Part shown: piece after piece, positions 38,501 to 52,489 of the stretch | How positions within the stretch are numbered: position 1 is the first letter of the stretch | Layout of the letters: the number at the start of each line of letters is the position of its first letter | NCBI GenBank assembly: GCA_023055355.1 | Contig: JALJCS010000009.1 | Location: 27,305,001-27,369,000, forward strand | Reading direction: 5' to 3' | Origin: Agelaius tricolor | Lineage: Eukaryota; Chordata; Aves; Passeriformes; Icteridae | Length of the DNA: 64,000 nt | The notes under the pieces: model-generated | Told to the model about the DNA's origin: nothing | Seen by the model: only the letters and a program-made list of their open reading frames with translations | Databases searched by the model: none | Program-made: the position numbers and the translations under genes

Positions 38501-41500
38501 CTGACTGTAAAATAATGCACATATGCTATGCAATGTTTGGGCCTTTTCTTACTGCTTCTAACTGCCTAATTTTCAAATCTTTAATAATGTGCATTTAACA
38601 TATAACTTTCTTTGCTATTTTTTTCCTATCATCATCTTGATGTAGTATGTAGTATGTTCACACTAAAGGTGCAAAGTGAACAAAGAGTAGGTGGAGCTTC
38701 TTGTGAGAAAACAAGCCATTGCTTCTAACTTTCCATTACCAAAAGAGAGATCAGTAAGTTTCAAATCTTACTCTGCCATACATGCTTATTTGCAAGAGAG
38801 AAAATCTGTGACCACAGGTTCTTTTAAGTTTTACTGAATGTATCTGTCCATCAGACGATTATGAAAAATCCACCCCCATATTTTCAGTGTGTCAGCTCTC
38901 CAGAGAGCTCTGTTCTATTTATCCTAAGTTAGCAATACCTTGCTGGGTAAGCACCTCCTAATCTTCAGCATGTTTACTCTCACAATAGCACTTCTAATAT
39001 GCATAGGATTATAGTTAGAAAACTACATGCAATTACCTGCTCAATAGAAAACAGGAAGTCTGAAATCTGGAACAAGGCTGAACTTAGTTTAGGCTACAGA
39101 GTGTGGCATCTTGATCCATGGACCCTTTTCTTTCATGCAGTGGGCCTAATGGAAGTCATAGCAGTGGCTTCAGAACCTTTATCTTTGTGATATGTGTCAC
39201 TTTGAAAAGGGATTAGATTAAAAAAGAGAGGCTAAAAGCTTTATTCCAGAAAAGAATGCCCTGAAACATGAGTAGGAGAAAAATCCTTTTAGTCTGGTGA
39301 AATTATACCATGTTTTTTTCACAAGTAGGCTTTAGGCAAGCCTATGCAGAATCATGAGTGAGTGCTTGTAGATAGGATGGGAACAATCAACTCTCAAGAG
39401 TGTGCAACAGTTCCCATTATAAAAGTCTCGGTTTATAATATTATCAAATATTATGAGTTTGGGCTGGTGGTAAATATCTGCCTCAGCCTGATATTTTTTC
39501 GCTTACTTTTTCATTTAGATTAACATTTTTCTCATACTAGAAAGTGTTGATAATATTTTATCTGAAAACCTGAAGCAGTGGCATGTCTGAGATTTGGTGG
39601 TAAATGTTTTGTAGTCTTTGCCTTTCTCTTAGTGCTGAGTCCTCATAAAGGCCTGGCCAGAATTAATCAGGGGATAAAGACTTCATAACTGTACAATTCA
39701 TATATGCAGTGTACTGTTCACTGAATCTTTCTTCCCAGAGAAGACAGTCCTGTATGTTCCTTTCTTCCCAAAGGAACATCCAGAGAATGAAAGAAAAGGT
39801 ATAGTCCAGTGCTGCTATAATATTTTATACTCAGATATATGAGTGTAGACCTAGATCCTAGGAGTCTTGGGAAAAGCAATTATATAATTTTGAAACAGAA
39901 AGATTACTAAAGACAGGAAGATATCTGTATAAATTGAAACTCAAGCCAATCCTAAGAATTTAAGTAGGAGCAAAATAAAAACAAAGGGCTAGGCCTGCCA
40001 TTTCCAAAAAGGGAAATGGAGCAAGAGTGACACAGCCCTAGGTGAGTAACAGGGCAGAAAACAAGACTCATTGCATTTCCCAAGCCAGGGGGATTTAGGA
40101 TTTCTAGATTTGTCATGAGCCTTTAGGGTTCAGAGGAGGAGTCCCATAGGTGTATGAAGAAACCTATAACCATGACCATCAAACCAAATCCCAAGTAGTT
40201 ATGAAGAGCAGGAAGGAAACTGAGGAAGAGTGACAAACAAGTGTCACTCTTGTCACACCATTTAGTCCATATGCCCCATGCAGAATGAGCTTGCTTTAGG
40301 AACTTGCTCATAGATTTTTTTCCTTGTAGATCACATAAGCCTGAAAGAGAAGTCTGTGTGCCAGAAAGATGAAAAAGATGAAGAGCTGTGAAAAAACAAA
40401 GTTTAACTTTACCTGCCCTGTGTGGGTCAGTAGCTGTCCTGAAAGCCTGTGGCACTGAGATCCTTGGCTTCCACTTAACAGAGGTATTCCACGTAGAGAC
40501 ACATTTCTCAAAAAATGGGTGAAAACCAGCAGAGCCAGTGGTTGAAACAGAAGTCATGAGCCAGCCTTTCTTTCTGCTTTTTGCCTCTAGCTGTGTCAAC
40601 ACCATGACCAGTGGCAACTACTTCCAGCTTGCCCCTTCTAGCCATTGATGAGAAGGAGCACTGCACAGTTTCATTACTGGAATTACATGTGTCCAAAGTC
40701 CATGTGACTTCATTTCATTAAGTATTTTGTATCTCACTCATTCTCTGGGAGGCCTCAAATCTGCCAGTGAATGTGCACCTCCAGAAGGGAGACATTGCAA
40801 GGATGCTTTTTCTACAGAAAAATTCTATGGTTGTTCTTGCTTCTGGGATATAAATAACTCAAATTGTTCTTTGGAAACACGCAGATGCTGTGGATAGGTT
40901 TATTTCATTTTATTTTGTCCTGTATCACTGAGCCACATGAAGTTGCAACCAGCGTTGGGAATTTTCACAGAAGCCATAATATGTCTGCATTGCATAAAAA
41001 CCTCTTTGTTTTGTTTTGTTTTTTTTTTTTTTTTTTTTTTTGCATGCCTTGACACACCAAGCTCTTTTCTTATGACCAGAAGAATGACCACATCAATGAC
41101 TAGATACAGCAAGAGACAGAGATAAACCTGTTGTGGTCTGATTTTGGAGGTTTTGACATTCCCTCTGCCCCAGACATTTCTTTTGCTTTTTCCCCTCGCA
41201 GCCACTCTGTCATCAGCAGTACATCTGAAGAACACAGGCAATAGTAAGATTTCCACCTAATACAATTGGTAGGTTGACTGTTAGCTAAAAGAAGCTTCTG
41301 CACAGACCCATCTGTGTTTTATAAGGTATTTGAGAAATTATAAACATACTAAGAGGCACCACCTAGGCATGCAGGCTTACCTGTGCCTGTGTTGGCACTA
41401 GAGTTTCTAAGCAATGTAAACTGTTTTTAAAAAGTGGCTTTTTGAAAGTCTCTTGAAAAAAAGACAGTGTGGTGTGTAAATCAGACATCAGAGCGAAGAG

Positions 41501-44500
41501 AACATTTTCCTTTTGCACTGAGAAGCAGCACAGTTAGTACTTCACAAAACTAGATTGGGGTTGCTATTAGTTCTTTGTGGTAATGCAACTGCGTGACTGA
41601 AAGCCACAAAGAATCCTGTAGCAGAAAGCTACACTGCCCTGAATATATTTCTAAATTAACATGAAGATCAAGTCTGCAGTGAAAGTGGTCTTGCTGCAGC
41701 AAAAAGATGCTTGAGTATTATAAATGGGAGTGCTGACTATGTCTCTAAGCAACTAACTCTCTACCATTGAGATGTCATGTGATTGTTTTAGTATTTTAGA
41801 GATGGGGAGCAAAGAACACAAACCTAAGATATTCTGTCAGGTGTGCCAAAAACTGCCAGAAATGGCAGGAGCAAATTACAATAATAGAGGGTTCTTTCCA
41901 GCACAGCTTCTCACATAGGCAAGTATTCAATGGACAAATAGTCCTGACAAGTGCTCCAAGCTCCCCCAGGCTATGTGATTTTGCTTCTGATGATGCTGAA
42001 TTTTCCAGAGATAGACAGTATGCACTAGAACAGGCATGTGGAAGAGGATTGGTACCAGTTGCCAAGCTTGAGGAGAATGTGCCAAGTGTCCATGGCCTCT
42101 GCTCCATTCCTTATGTTCTCCTGAACTATCTGGGAAGCCTTCAGTTTCAGGGCATTGGCTCAGAACTCCACTCTTGCTAATGCCTGAGTACCACTTCAAT
42201 GCAAAATCATCAACATCACAAACATAAGAAACGGTATATTGTTACCATTTTGTAGAAGGACTGGAGAGAAGCTGTGTAATTTTCACATTTTCAGTCCTTA
42301 AGAAAGAATAGTTTTTTTCCTCTAGCTCAGAATAAGAAAACTCTCTCTGATATGAAACACAGACAAGAAGAAACTCCTACCCCATTTGAGATTTACTGTG
42401 GGGTTTATCAGCCCCAAATCAGCCCCATAACAGAGGCAAGGCGAAGAAGGTACAGGAAACCCAGCTCTGCAAAATGACACAGGGTGGAAGCTGTCCAGCT
42501 TCAAGGACCTAATAATCCACCAGAACAATGGGGTTGTCATGGCACAGAAGTGAAGAGAGAGCTATGACTCTGGTTGTTGAAGATGTACTGCACAACAGGA
42601 ATCTGGCTCAAGCCAGGCTGTATGGAAGACCTGTGACACAGAGACAAGATCAAGCCTGAATATGAAGTGCAGAAGCTGCTTGTGCTTTCTGTGAGAGGAG
42701 CACAAGTGCAATGGGCAAATCAGACTATTCTTTGGAACTATTCTTCCAGAGATAAACATGCTCCAGGATAATTGGATGATATGACAGCAAGAGCTGACTA
42801 GAGATCCAAGTTCTCTGAAATTTAACTGTCTTCAACCTTGAAATCTCATTCAGACACGTAATTCTAACAGCCAATGGAAACTTTTGTCCTAATTGTATCA
42901 GTGATTTAGATACTTTTTTTTTCTTAAGAAATAGAAAGAACTGCGGAAGAACTAATGACTGAAGAATGCAGCCACCATCCTTTATTGCATTATCAGTGAA
43001 GATTTTAGCTACCATTAAAAGGGTTTTTATAGTGCCCAGCTTGGCAGAACAGCCATAAGTCTATGAGGTATCTATCAAGGTCTGCAGACACCCATATATC
43101 TCCTTCATCTGGATTTCTCTCAGTAATGAGATTGCAAACACAGTAACACTACTGGAGTCACATTGAGTTCCTGTTTTCAACAGAGTAAAAGGTCAGAATT
43201 TCAACTACAGGAATATCTGCTGTAAAAGGGAGCTAATAACAAATTTGAGTTTGTTTTTTTTTAAAGTACAAATTGCTATTTGTAGGATCATAAAATGGCC
43301 TGTGCGTCACTCATAGCTACCACTGAGCAGGACATCCTTGGTCCAGAGGGCTGCATTTAAGGTGCACATAGTGCTAGGGCTTCATATAGACTTTGTCAGC
43401 ATCCAGACTTTTATTCACAATCAAACTTGGATTTTGCTTCAGTTGGATTATTGGGATAATAATCAGCCTAGAGAGAGCCCTACTTATCTCTGTGTAAAAG
43501 AATTTAAAAATCTATAAGCTCTAGCCTGACAAACAGTGCAAAAGATCTGGCTGGGATGATCTCAGAGATTTGGAACTTTCTGGTGTTAAATCCTCAGGAT
43601 AAGATTGCAAATGCTCACAATGCACCTGGTGTAACATACAAAAATGATAGTGACTGCCTAATCTTCTCTTACTGCTATCTGTCTTTCAATACCAGGCTTG
43701 TTGGTCCTTGCTTATTTTTGCTGCAGCTGGTATTTCACCTCATGCATATGAACTTTCTCCTATTAAGTGATGTGCTTAATATCTTTACATTGGAAATTTA
43801 TCTTACATTGAATCAAGTAAAGTTTACTCATTTAATGTGTTGCCTGATAATGTCATCTAAACACAACATGTTAAGAGACAGGGAAAGCACAAACAACCCT
43901 CTAACCAGTGAGTCTCAGCCCATTACACCAGGAAAAATATTGAATTATCAAACTCCTTCCTATATGTACATTATCACAATAAAAACTCTGCCTGTGTTCT
44001 GGCCCATTTATTGAGAGGCAACTACAAATCCAATGTTTTATTTTAAAACAATGATTTAAATTACAGCTATCAAGTACATCAGAGACAATATTCCCCTGAT
44101 TCAATTCTGCTTGTTTCAGATCTTATGCCATGGGGTTGAAGCATGAATTCTTACAATGCTTAAATTCTTAAGTCTTTAGACTTAATGTGAAAAGAATTCT
44201 CATTAAATTATATTTTGTCAGTTTTCTTGTTCTCAAATGTACAGAAGAATAAACTTACTTAAAAAAGATGAATCTTCACAGGAGTCTAAATAGAGGTGAT
44301 TGTCAGTATGAATTTTAAAAAATCTAATTAAAATTTTCAATTTAAATACTTTAAGACAAACCTGCATATAATGATGACCAATTATTATGCCATATCTATT
44401 CAAGCAATTACATGAGGTAAAAATCATATGGTGGTGCATTCTTTCTCCTAAAGTTTCACAAAAAGTAGACCTTCAAAAATATTTTATCACCACACCACCT

Positions 44501-44570
44501 TCACCAAATTCTATTCCTTTGGGCAAATAAAATTTTGGGCTCTGGGCTGAGTAAAGTATTTAATTTCTGT
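35560..44570. other. Gene-poor intergenic DNA
   Basis: About 9 kb with no supported gene. It contains an A18 run near 36364, a 23-base T run at 41019-41041 and AT-rich unique-looking sequence. The longest frame (40617-40123 minus, 164 codons) has a hydrophobic C-terminus but no family match and no partner exons. Confidence 0.5.
41019..41041 (-). repeat. Poly-T run; possible poly(A) tail of a minus-strand retroposed sequence
   Basis: Twenty-three T residues preceded by TTTTG units. On the minus strand this reads as a non-repetitive sequence ending in a long A tail followed by CAAAA units, the look of a retroposed transcript. The parent was not identified. Confidence 0.5.
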
Positions 44571-45142
44571 TGTGTTGTGTCTGTATAAGTTGGACTGTTC
44601 TGTTCCCCCTACCATGTAATGGTTCTGCCCTGGTTCTCCCCTCCTTCCCCCCTTATGCTGCCAGTTATCCCAACTCCTCCCCAGTTGTCTTGGAGATCAA
44701 TGTACCCTTTCTCAAATCCCTCCCCGGTGCCCTGTCCGTCACTCAGCGCTCCCACCCTTCTCTCTAGGATCTTCCAGCCAGAGCATAGAGTGATTGGTTC
44801 AGGGGCCGGGGCCCCACCCTTAAGTTATCCCCATTGGTGTTCTCCCTAAGTCAATCCTTTGTATCCCACTCCCCTCTGAAACTCTATTCGTCCAAGGACT
44901 GACTCCTCCCCCCACAATTCTCTTTGGCTGTCGGTTCCCCTGGGACCCAATAAGCCTGGATTCACCGCAGGTGGAGAGAGCTCTCTTTTTCTGCTGACTG
45001 TAGCCATAAGCCAAGCCATGTCCTACCACAACGTCACGCTGCTGTCATAGCACAGAGTGCTTGCCTTAGGTGCTGTCCCGAACCACGGAGATCGGGATAG
45101 TGCCCAACTACTGCTAGCGGTGCTGGATAGCTAGCTGGGACA
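44571..45142 (+). mobile_element. Solo LTR of an avian endogenous retrovirus, with 5-bp target duplication
   Basis: Begins TGTGTTGTGTCTG and ends CTGGGACA, with a C-rich U3 and AATAAG-type signal near 44949. Flanks tctgt (44566-44570) and tctga (45143-45147) fit a 5-bp target-site duplication with one mismatch. GC content is well above the AT-rich surroundings. No internal retroviral region is present. Confidence 0.72.
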
Positions 45143-45149
45143 TCTGAGA

Positions 45150-48100
45150 AGGACAATCTTTCTCCAGCTTGACTGCTTCACATTTCAATTTCATTTTAAT
45201 GTAGATTTTAAACATTACAGCATCACCACAAGGTGGTGATGAAAGGGTAACTGGAGTGGGTTTTTTAATCTGCTAAAATCAACCGCAAGTCAAATATGTG
45301 TTTTCCCAACTGCCTGGTCTTATGCACTGAACAATGAGGAAAATAAGGATTATCAGACAACATGTTTTGAAACAGCTGTGAAAGAGACATTTTGGATCTC
45401 AGTGAATTCTGGCAATACTCAGGGGCTAGAACAGAAGGAAAAGGCTGGTTTTCTCCTCTAGAAGAAACAAAAGACCCATCTCTTAGATCCTGCTGCTACA
45501 ATAGCTGAAAAGTAGGATGGGATGGAAACAGATACAATGGGAGAACTCTGCATCATAGATGATTACTTTTAAAGTAATTTCTGGTCTTTCAGTATTTCTG
45601 GTGAAACAGGAGCTTGTAACACCTTTCTCAGCAGATATATCAAGCAAGGAGAAAAGGCAGCTGGTAAATATACAGATTCCTTCTCACAGATTGTATGAGT
45701 GGTCAACTTCATCTGGTTAAAAGTCCAGTGCAACAAATATTAGTTATTTCAGCTGCCTGGGCCAGGTATTTTTAAGACAGTTGCATGATTTGAGTTCTCA
45801 GATAATTTTTTTACTCAAGACAGTACCTGTAAAAAGATTTGATGCATTTGTAGGGTACAGAGCCTGGGCTGAACTCCATGTTGCAAGTGTTCTCCGGTGA
45901 CTTTTGTTCTGTTTGTTCTGATCCTTCTGGACTTAAATTTAGATCTTTGATCCTCAAAGAAATCAAATACTAATATGTGCCAAAAAACCTTTGTGGTTTC
46001 GAGGCATTAACTATCTATGCCATTTCATACACAGTCATTCTCTCTTCTAGATGGTATTACTGAATCAAGTCTTGTCAGGGAAAAGTTGGGAAGCGTGAGC
46101 TGGTCTAGGTAATGAAGTAAATGTATGTATCCCAACATACCCTGGAAGCAAGCAGAATATTTAATCACAGAAGATTTAACTATCTGATCAGACATTATTT
46201 GTATCACAATAATATATTGAAAAGGTGATCTGGGGAGAAAACAAAGCTGCCATGCTCTTGCTGCCTACTCACTGAAAGCCATGCAAAACTCATTAGTAAG
46301 CTACTGTTGGTATTTATAGCTTATCAGGGTAAACAGTAAGTTCCCATTATAATCAAAGGGCACAGGGTTCAGAAAGGCAGCCCCAACTGGGAAGCTTAAA
46401 ATGCTTCACTCAGTACCACACTTGTCTCATCAAAATTCATGTTCCAGCGTTTCCTGGATTTTAGTGCTGTTTCATTCTACTTTCAGCATTTTTTTTTTAA
46501 TTTCAAAGAGTAGCTACAGCAGTTTCTAAAGAAAGAACAGAGCAGCATGAGGAAGCACTTCCCCAAAATACAATTTTTGACCTTCTGACTCACTCTTTTT
46601 CTTCTTGATATTCAAACAAGCTTGCCAAGTGCTAGGGTGTTGAAAATGTCAAATATGATCACTCATATTCACCAGTATCTAGTTTAAAAATTTGGACCTG
46701 ATTAAAACATAAAACCCCAAATTTGTTGTCACTACCAGTGTTGTACCATCATGTTCTTTTCTTCACCCAAAGTGTTGTCAGTATTGCCTAGTTCCCAAAT
46801 TAAGTGATATTTGGAGTTTTGCCCCAGATGGAGCCATATGGTTCTGAGAGCTCATGTTTTAGCCATTGTTGTTACAATGAGCAAAACCCAAGCCAATGCA
46901 TTTCTTTGGCAATGATATGAATAGTGGACAGCAAGCTGAGAAATTTTTTTCACTTTTCAGGGATATCCAGGCGCTATTTTCCAGATCATAGAAATGACAT
47001 ATACCACCAGTGCGTGCCAGATAGGCCTCGTTTGTTCTGCTGTAGCAAGCAGGGCTGATTTCTTGTTATATGTTAGTATCAGAAATAAAGAACTGCTGGG
47101 TTAGCAAGTCTGCTTACATGGGAGAAGCCCATGGGTTCTCAATTTCCAATTTATGCATCCCCATCATAGCACAGGCATTGTAGGTATGGAATATATGTAG
47201 CCTTGGGAGTGGAGCTTCCCTGAGACAAAAACAATGTTTATAATTCACAATAAAAAGTAAAAGTGACAGAATGAATCAGTAGAGAAATTGGAAGAGAGAC
47301 CTTTACCTCTGGACTATCTGGAACCCTCCAGATCAAGTCTGCTTTCCCCAGAAAGTATCAAGAACAGCACCATGAAATCAGGAAGTTCAATTCTGCACAT
47401 TAAAATAATTGAGACTATCAAAAAAATCAAGACTTGATGAATAAATTGACCTTTCTGGAGTTATACCAGAGATTCTTTTGGATTCGCACATCTTAATTAA
47501 ACCAACATTTAATTAACTATTTAACTATTTAACACTGAACACTGAACTATTTTATGCCTAACACAGCTGTTATGGACTAGTCTCAACTCATTTCATACCA
47601 ATTCAAGGCAGGAAAAGGAAGTAATTTTACATTAGCACATAAATGAGCTGTGTACATCCTTATCACCAGATATTGTTGAAACAAGAAAGAAAGCAAGCCT
47701 GCATAAAACATAAATAATGAATTATGGTAAACATGAGAAATTAGAACAATGCAGACACAGTACTGAAAGAGATACTAAGCTTTATGTATTGTCCTTTAAA
47801 CCAGTGCCTAACTTCTGAAGATTAGAAAGTGTCTTGCACCTTTGAATGATCTGATGCTGCACTTGAATTTCTTCTATAGAAATAGAAATGTCCACTCTAT
47901 TACAGTCATCTGTTCTTAACCTTACTGCAAAATAAGACAGAAATAATTTTCCAAACCTGCAAAATCAGGCAGAAGAATGAATCTCCTGCGTCTGTCTACC
48001 TGTGTAGCATCTGTTGCAGAAAATGAAATTAAAACATGTATACCCTGCAAACATCTCCGTCCACCAGTTTCTTTCCACTATCTTCCATTGACTTATGTGA

Positions 48101-51050
48101 GGAAAAAAATCCCCCACAGATTTCTCATGTTTTCTTAGTGTCGTTACTTGAAATAATGGAGGATAGATCACGTACAGCCTTGGCATTCTGTGCAGCCACA
48201 GTGGGGATAATAGACACAGCACAGCATTGAGAGCAGTGCCAAGGTTAGTCCCAAACTTGCTGAGCTAGCAGACTTCCAGGCCACATCATTGGTGTGCTGC
48301 AAAGGGTTTTCAAATGCAAAACTTCCTGCTTCATATCCTTAGATTGCCTATTGTGGGAGATTGCTAGGGAGCATCTCCACTGGAAAAAAAATAGCCCCAC
48401 TCTTTGGTGTCAAGTGAAGATATCCTGTCCATCTCTCAAGTCAAGTAGGAACACTTGACGCAGGAAGGAATCACAGAAGTGAAGCATCTTCCTGTTGTTC
48501 AAGCAGAGCCTTAAAAATTCCTCATTTCTTTGCAGCCTCCTGACCAAAGAAAAGAGGGGCAGACTCCAGTGCTTCGGGCATCCAGAAGTGAGAGGAGTTA
48601 GGCTTCATCTGGACATCCCTGCCCCTTTCCTCTCATGAAACGTGTCAGTTCATCCGGTCCTCTGAGCCACTTCCTCCTCACTTTTCAGTCATCTGCGCTC
48701 AGAGCACTTTTGCAAGCAAGCCCAGTCTTCCTTGCACAATCTGGAGTTGTGCTCAAGGGGAACCTTGTTGGGATGCAGGCTACAACATAACCACAGCATG
48801 TCACAAAGAGGCAGGCTCAGACCTGCTCTGGAGCCTGGGCAGGTGAACATCTTAATGCTGATTTCAAAAGAACTACAACATTTCACCCCAGCAGGAGCTG
48901 AGAGCCTTTGCTGTGTGTCAGTGACCCAGAACTGGCTCCAAGAAAGCTGACAGGCCATTGCATTGCACTGGGTGGACTCTTTCATTCCCACCAGGTAGCA
49001 TACAGTTGCACACACAGGTTTCTGTGCCCTGGCTGTGTGCAGGGCTGTGCTGACTTCACTGCATAACTTCTGAGTCTGAAGCCAGCTCAAAGGCAGCCCA
49101 GGGAGCTCTGCTCTGTCAGCATCTGCACAGCGCAGACCTGGCCTGCAGAAGCTGTTAGGACAGGACTCCCAGAAGTGATGGGAAGTGGAATTTCAGACTA
49201 GGCTGCAGGGAGGCCTTTAGTAGTTTTATTACCTACAATCAACCTCAGCAGTACTTTGAAACATGAGTAATATTTTATTTACCTATACATGTGTATAAAG
49301 GGTTCCCAACAGCTCTGAATTCAAAGTGAGGTCCCCTGGTTTCAGTCTTGTTATTTACTGTAAGCTTCCCTGAACAGAGAAGGACTCTGGGAATATGGGC
49401 TTCACCTCAGCCTTACCTACCCTCCAGTAGGAGTTGTGTAAAAGGAAATTTATTCTCATCAGGACTTTCAGGTGCGTGGGTGTTTCTAGGAATAAGCAAC
49501 ACCCAACCACAGAACAACCAGGAAGAGGCTTTATAAGCATATTGTGCCACTTTGCTGCCACAAAGGTCATAAATTATATCTTCATAGCCAGCCTGCTGCA
49601 TTATGCCATTCTGCTAGAGGACTTGCCATGTGGTGGGATCCGTGAGCTAGGAAATGACCACTGCACACTGGCCTTCACAGCATGGTGAACACAAAAGCTC
49701 AGAATACAGAGTCTGCAATTGCAAACATTCAGGCAATCAAATCTGAGGCTGACCTGTCAATCATGTTCCAGGTAGATGGGATGAACTCTGTTAGAGTCAA
49801 GAAATGGAATAGCTGGAGGAACATCAAAGTGCATCAGTTAAGTAGATAGAGAAGTTTTGCATCTGCCTGCACAACTGAAGATGCTATGGATACTTTCATT
49901 TTCTCTTTCACATACCTCCATATGCAAAATTAAAGTATTTGTTACAGAATATGCAAATAAAACTACTGAAATTCTTTTCCCACCATTGTAACGAGATCTT
50001 AGTTCTAAGACAGGTCATCAAAAGGCAGGAAATTCACTGACAAGTGTGACAGACACTGCAATCTCTGAAATAATTAAATTGGTTTTCATGCCCTTTATCT
50101 TGTACAAGGTTTTTGCATACTGTTATCTAGCCTCAATTTTACCTTCTTGCCAAATTGCTGGACAAAACCATTGTTGGGGTGAGCACATTGTGTCTGAAAC
50201 AGATCTGTCAGTACACAGAGAATCATGATCCTTTCCCAGAACCATTTCAAGGTTCAGAGATTTACTAATTTATTTGCAGACCATCAAGCTATCTGAATCT
50301 TTAGGATTCTCAGCTGACATAGAAAGAGACAGCAGGGAGAATTCTCACATGAAGAAAGTCATGGAACCTTCATGAGAAATCAACAAAACCGGGCCAGCCT
50401 AAGTTTGTACCAGATGGGGTTCCAGCACTCTGATATTCATGTCATTGTTGGAAACTCAGTTCCTGGAGCAAATTTTATTTCTGTCTTCACTTGGTTAAAA
50501 GTTAAAAACCAGCTTTACAGTTCTTGCACTTCTTGTTGAATTAGTTATTAATATGGAATATGCTGTCAGCAAGGACTTTAAGCTGAGTAAAACCACTTCA
50601 AACAGAGCAGATCACAGAGACTGCCAAATAATATCTGATGACATTTATGATAATTAACATAAAATGGCACTGCAATAACCCACACTGAAAACCACAGGCA
50701 GAGCCTAGATCTGTGCTCTTAGAACTCAGAAGACAGGGAAAGTTCAGTCTCCAGGTAGACTGTGAAGATTCTTCATAGCACCTTAAACAAATGACGCTCC
50801 AGTTTCTCTTCTGCTGTGTGAAATGGGCACTTACTCAAAGCATATCTTTAGTTGCACTTGTTGGCAATGTCTTCATCCTCAACTGTGTCTTAGGCTTCAG
50901 CTATCCAAGCCTCTCCACTTTTCTTCCTTTACATTAAATGCACACTATGTTTCTAATTAATGCAGCCAGCAAATCTTGACAACTTTAATTCCTCTACATG
51001 CATTATTTCTTTGTCTAGGTCATCCTCTGTCTCACTCTCTCCTTTCTCAG
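45150..51050. other. Gene-poor intergenic DNA
   Basis: About 6 kb of AT-rich sequence. I saw no exon with family resemblance, no LTR and no clear CR1 copy. The largest frames (for example 49090-48689 minus) look non-coding. Confidence 0.5.
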
Positions 51051-51059
51051 ATCAGATGT

Positions 51060-52485
51060 GGCAATCTGGTAAACCCCCACTGACTGGAAAAACAGAAACA
51101 TACTCCCTCCCATCTTTTAACAAGGAAAATAATGAAGTCTCAGGGACACTACAGGCTCAGTCTCATTCTCTGTGCCTGACAAGATCATGGAGCAGGTCTG
51201 CCTGGAAATTATACCAAGGCACATGGAAAGTAAGGGAGTGATTTGCAACAGCTTCACTGGCAGATTTGAGGGCCTTCCATGATGGGTGAGGGCATCGGTG
51301 GATGAGGGAAAAATAACTGATGCAGTCTACCTGGCCTTGTACAAGCAAAGCACATGACACTGTCCCACACAACATCCCCATCTCTGAAGTGGAGAGGCCC
51401 AGCCCACACCACAGTGGAGAAGGGTTTGGCTGGATGGTCACACTCAGTGCAGTCCCTGGCTCAATATCCCAGTGGAGACCAGCAATGAGTGCCATTCCTC
51501 AGGGGCTGGGGCTGGAACAGGGGCAGTTTAACACTTTTGTTGGCTACATGGGCAGTGGGACTGAGCTCACCCTCAGTGAGTTTGCCCACAACACAAAGCT
51601 GTGAGGTGCAGTCAACATGCTGGAGGGAAGGGATGCCATCCAGAGGGACCTGGACAGGCCTGAGGACTGGGCCTGCACAGACCTCATGAAGTTCAACAAG
51701 GCCAAGCACAAGGTCCTGCACCTGGACCAGGGCAATCCCAAGCACAAACACAGGCTGGGTGGAGAATAAATCAATAGCAGGTCTGAGGAGAAAGACTTGG
51801 GGGTGTTGGGGATGAGAAACAACATCCTCTTGCAGCCCAGAAAGTCAAACACATCCTTTTGCACACCGCCAGGATGTGCTTGGCTTTCTGGGCTGCATCC
51901 AAAGCAGTGTAGCCAGCAGGGCAAGCAAGGTGATTCTTCCCTCTGCCCTGCTATGGTGAGACCCCACCTGGAGTCCTGCACCTAGATCTGGGGCCCACTA
52001 CATAAGAAGGATGTGAACCTGATGGAGAGAACCCAGAGAAGGGCCACCAAGATGATCAGAGGGCTGGAACACCTGGACTATAAAGGCAGACTGAGGAGAG
52101 TTGGCATTGTTCAGCCTGGAGAAGAGAAGGCTCCAGGGAGACTTTAGAGCAGCCTTCCTAATGGCAACCTGCTAGAGAGCTGGAGAGGGACCTTACAGGG
52201 GCATGTAGTATCAGGACAAGGGGGAATGGCTTTAAACTGAATGAGGGTAGGTTTAGGTTAGATATGAGGAAGAGATTCTATTCTATGAGGGTAGTGAGAC
52301 ACTGGAACAGGTTGCCCAGGGAAGCTGTGGATGCCCCATCCCTTGAAGTGTCATGGCCTGGCTGTTTGGGATTTTGAGCAACTTGATCTAGGGAAAGATG
52401 TCCCTGCCTATGACAGGAGGGTTGGAAATATATGATCTTTAAGGCCCCTTCCAACCCAAACTAATCTAGGTTCCTATGAATTCTA
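51060..52485 (+). mobile_element. CR1 LINE, about 1.4 kb, decayed ORF2 3' part and 3' end
   Basis: The plus strand carries a broken reverse-transcriptase C-terminal region followed by the CR1 3' end (GGCCCCTTCCAACCCAAACT, then TTCCTATGAATTCTAT). Recognisable pieces include the sequence coding LEQGQFNTFVG, KAKHKVLHLDQGN-like stretches in shifted frames and TTCAGCCTGGAGAAGAGAAG. Multiple stops and frame changes show it is inactive. Confidence 0.9.
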
Positions 52486-52489
52486 TTTC

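Noticed and set aside
40123..40617. 164-codon minus-strand frame with a hydrophobic C-terminus, considered as CD200-like
   Set aside because: No Ig cysteines, no conserved motif and no flanking exons; the hydrophobic end alone is not evidence.
51163..51981. Several frames of about 100-145 codons around 51.2-52 kb
   Set aside because: They lie in a decayed CR1 LINE and are broken pieces or antisense of its ORF2.
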